Shown: in pieces, positions 14,013 through 16,051 of the stretch
Layout: the number at the start of each line of letters is the position of its first letter
Numbering within the stretch: the stretch's first letter is position 1
Origin: Amylibacter sp.
Lineage (GTDB): Bacteria > Pseudomonadota > Alphaproteobacteria > Rhodobacterales > Rhodobacteraceae
DNA: 16,051 nucleotides
Direction: 5' to 3'
NCBI GenBank assembly: GCA_030625465.1
Contig: DAOUQS010000013.1
Location: 1 to 16,051 of the forward strand
Translations under genes and position numbers: made by a program
Notes under the pieces: generated by a model
What the model was told of the DNA's origin: nothing
What the model saw: only the letters and a program-made list of their open reading frames with translations
Databases searched by the model: none

Positions 14013-14468
14013 ATGGAAATGTCCGGTGAATACCGTATTGATGTGCCTATTGCCGAGGTTTGGGCCGCGTTGAATGATGTGGAGATTTTGAAAACCTGCA
14101 TTCCGGGTTGTGAAGAGCTGGAACAAATATCCGATACTGAAATGACCGCTAAAGTTGCGTTGAAAATCGGGCCTGTAAAGGCGCGTTTCAAAGGGGCTGT
14201 TTCATTTGAAAATGTCAGCCCGCCCAATGGCTATTCTATTGTTGGTGAAGGCCATGGTGGTATTGCCGGTTTTGCCAAGGGCGGTGCCGATGTTCAGCTA
14301 ACCGCAGACGGTGCAGAAACGATTTTAACATATCAGGCAAAGGCACAGGTGGGCGGCAAGATGGCCCAACTGGGGTCGCGTCTGATCAAGTCCACGTCCG
14401 CCAAGCTGGCTGACAAGTTTTTCAAGAATTTCCGTGATGCACTGGTAGGTGAAGAAGTCTCTGCCTAA
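14013..14468 (+). CDS. coxG: CoxG, SRPBCC-fold accessory protein of the CO-dehydrogenase family
   Basis: CoxG-type proteins have a START/SRPBCC fold with a hydrophobic pocket and serve molybdenum hydroxylases of the CO-dehydrogenase family; roles proposed are membrane recruitment and quinone handling. The 151-residue protein shows VWAALNDVEILKTCIPGCEEL, KVALKIGPVKARFKG and the C-terminal LADKFFKNFRD helix. It lacks the long linker and hydrophobic tail found in larger CoxG proteins such as that of Oligotropha, so any membrane contact must be indirect or through the pocket. I chose the ATG at 14013, about eleven bases after GGAGG; another ATG lies at 14019. It leads the operon, and an almost identical ribosome site precedes coxS and coxL. 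Confidence 0.88.
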   Translation: MEMSGEYRIDVPIAEVWAALNDVEILKTCIPGCEELEQISDTEMTAKVALKIGPVKARFKGAVSFENVSPPNGYSIVGEGHGGIAGFAKGGADVQLTADGAETILTYQAKAQVGGKMAQLGSRLIKSTSAKLADKFFKNFRDALVGEEVSA

Positions 14469-14508
14469 GCGTATTGCGTAAGTGAACAATAATAAGGGAG
14501 GAATACGA

Positions 14509-14988
14509 ATGACTGAAATTTCGATGACTGTGAACGGGAAAGCGGTAAAGGCCGATGTCCCCGACAACACCTTACTGGTGGAATATATCCGGGAAAACCT
14601 ACGCCTGACAGGCACCCATGTGGGCTGTGATACCAGCCAGTGCGGGGCGTGTGTTGTGCATGTAAACGGCAAAGCGGTAAAATCCTGCGCCACTTTGGCA
14701 GTATCGCTGCAAGGTGCCGATGTGACCACGATTGAGGGCATTGCAAGCGGTGAAATGCACCCGATGCAAATGGCGTTCAAGGAAAATCACGGGCTGCAAT
14801 GCGGGTTTTGTACCCCCGGTATGATCATGACGGCAACCGACATGGTCGCGCGTTACGACGCGGACGGCAAAGAACTGACTGAAGCGGCAATCCGAAGTGA
14901 GCTGGAAGGCAATATTTGCCGCTGCACGGGATACCATAACATTGTGAAAGCCATTGCGGACGGTGCGTCTAAAATGGCCGGTTCATAG
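14509..14988 (+). CDS. coxS: Small iron-sulfur subunit of a CO-dehydrogenase/xanthine-dehydrogenase-family hydroxylase
   Basis: The 159-residue protein carries two [2Fe-2S] clusters that pass electrons from the molybdenum subunit to the flavin subunit. The plant-ferredoxin-type N-terminal domain has C40, C45, C48 and C60 ([13 protein letters not shown]). The C-terminal helical domain has C98 and C101 (QCGFCTPGM) and C137 and C139 ([16 protein letters not shown]). All eight cysteines are present. AGGGAGGA lies about six bases before the ATG at 14509; the frame is open from 14482, but that part overlaps the ribosome site. It follows coxG by 40 bases and precedes coxL by 14. The small subunit does not reveal the substrate: CO, nicotinate, aldehyde and xanthine enzymes use the same one. 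Confidence 0.93.
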   Translation: MTEISMTVNGKAVKADVPDNTLLVEYIRENLRLTGTHVGCDTSQCGACVVHVNGKAVKSCATLAVSLQGADVTTIEGIASGEMHPMQMAFKENHGLQCGFCTPGMIMTATDMVARYDADGKELTEAAIRSELEGNICRCTGYHNIVKAIADGASKMAGS

Positions 14989-15002
14989 GGGAGGATGACA
15001 AG

Positions 15003-16051
15003 ATGAGTGAAGGAATAGGCGCACGTGTCCTGCGCAAAGAGGACAAACGGTTTTTAATCGGCAAGGGCCGCTATACAGACGATATTGTGGAACCCAATCA
15101 GGCTTATGCGGCCTTTGTTAGATCACCGCATGCGCATGCAACAGTGAAAAGCATTGACGCATCTGCCGCCGAAGCAATGGACGGTGTCGTGGCAGTTTTG
15201 AACGGCGCACAGCTAACCGGCGACGGTATTGGCAACATCATTTGCGGTTGGGGTGTTTCATCAAAAGACGGCAGCCCGATGAATATGGGCGCGTGGTCGG
15301 CACTTGCCACTGAAACGGTGCGCTATGTGGGGGATGCGGTGGCAGTTGTCATTGCCGATAGTATCGAAATAGCCCGCCTTGCCGCTGAAGCAGTTGAGGT
15401 GGATTATGAAACCCTGCCGGTTGTTGTGCAATCAGATGCTGCCCTTGAAGCTGGCGCACCGCAAATTCACGAAAATGCACCGGGCAACCTGATTTTCGAT
15501 TGGGAAATCGGTGATGAGGCTCCTACGGACGCGGCCCTTGCGGGTGCGGCGCATATCACGGAGTTGGATATCGTCAACAACCGCCTGTCGCCCAATGCGA
15601 TGGAGCCGCGTGCGGCAATTGCCACGTTCGATGAGGCCGACGATCACTACACGCTTTACACCACATCGCAAAATCCGCATGTGGCGCGTCTGGTTTTGTC
15701 GGCGTTCTATAATGTCGCCCCTGAACATAAATTGCGAGTGATCGCACCCGATGTGGGCGGTGGTTTCGGGTCAAAGATTTACATCTATCCAGAAGAAATC
15801 GCCTGCTTGTGGGCCTCAATGAAAACTAACCGTTCGGTGAAATGGACATCTGATCGTACAGAAGCGTTTCTGACGGATGCGCATGGGCGTGACCATATCA
15901 CCAACGCCAAAATGGGCTTTGATGCGGATGGTAAAATCGTGGGTCTAAAGGTGGAAACCAAGGCGAACCTGGGGGCCTATATGTCCTTGTTCAGCTCGGC
16001 CACACCGACCTATCTGTATGCAACCCTGCTGTCGGGCCAGTATAATATCGA
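15003..16051 (+). CDS. coxL: Molybdopterin-binding large subunit, CoxL-like (N-terminal part, runs off right edge)
   Basis: I translated about 349 residues from the ATG at 15003 to the window end; the family usually has 760-800, so less than half is visible. Seen are GARVLRKEDKRFLIGKGRYTDDI, RSPHAHA, RYVGDAVAVVIA, the first cofactor-binding segment EPRAAIA and TSQNPH, then DVGGGFGSK and RTEAFLTDAHGRDH. These place it in the CoxL/XdhB molybdenum hydroxylase family, close to form II CO-dehydrogenase-like proteins. The loop that separates the forms (AYXCSFR in form I, AYRGAGR in form II) lies beyond the window, so the substrate is not settled. GGGGAGG about nine bases upstream sets the start. 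It follows coxS; the flavin subunit coxM is not before coxS and is expected downstream. Confidence 0.9.
   Translation, partial: MSEGIGARVLRKEDKRFLIGKGRYTDDIVEPNQAYAAFVRSPHAHATVKSIDASAAEAMDGVVAVLNGAQLTGDGIGNIICGWGVSSKDGSPMNMGAWSALATETVRYVGDAVAVVIADSIEIARLAAEAVEVDYETLPVVVQSDAALEAGAPQIHENAPGNLIFDWEIGDEAPTDAALAGAAHITELDIVNNRLSPNAMEPRAAIATFDEADDHYTLYTTSQNPHVARLVLSAFYNVAPEHKLRVIAPDVGGGFGSKIYIYPEEIACLWASMKTNRSVKWTSDRTEAFLTDAHGRDHITNAKMGFDADGKIVGLKVETKANLGAYMSLFSSATPTYLYATLLSGQYNI

Overview
The window reads as a chromosomal segment of an alphaproteobacterium, most likely a marine Rhodobacteraceae (Roseobacter-type) species. This rests on the run rpsA - ihfB - LapA-like - trpF - trpB, on the wording of RpsA (MCAKATMEEF start) and IHF-beta, and on the PuuD-based purine pathway. 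GC looks moderate by eye, lower than in classical Rhodobacter. No mobile element, CRISPR array, tRNA or rRNA was seen.

Positions 1-5357 hold a purine (urate) catabolism block. A minus-strand operon runs puuE-uraD fusion -> allE -> allA and leaves through the left edge. Divergent from it is uraH (HIU hydrolase). A LysR regulator (minus) lies tail-to-tail with uraH and divergent from puuD, the membrane urate oxidase with a cytochrome c tail. In chemical order: PuuD turns urate into 5-hydroxyisourate, UraH gives OHCU, the UraD half gives (S)-allantoin, the PuuE half gives allantoate, AllE releases ammonia from ureidoglycine, and AllA splits ureidoglycolate to glyoxylate and urea. The allantoate amidohydrolase step is not in view and may lie beyond the left edge. 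A perfect palindrome between the LysR gene and puuD is a candidate operator.

Positions 5360-7548 hold a three-gene minus-strand operon: FAD amine/D-amino-acid-type oxidase -> RidA-family imine deaminase -> short-chain dehydrogenase. Its substrate is unknown. Positions 7679-9046 hold rluE (23S rRNA pseudouridine synthase) and a convergent DJ-1/PfpI-family protein.

Positions 9328-13826 hold the housekeeping core: rpsA with a strong terminator, then ihfB, a LapA-domain membrane protein, trpF and trpB, closed by a second terminator. There is no trpA after trpB.

Positions 13890-16051 begin an aerobic CO-dehydrogenase-like operon, coxG-coxS-coxL, preceded by a good sigma70-type promoter and an 18-bp palindrome about 95 bp upstream of the likely transcription start. 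CoxL runs off the right edge before its active-site loop, so CO oxidation cannot be confirmed. The gene order, with no coxM before coxS, points to a form II-like enzyme.
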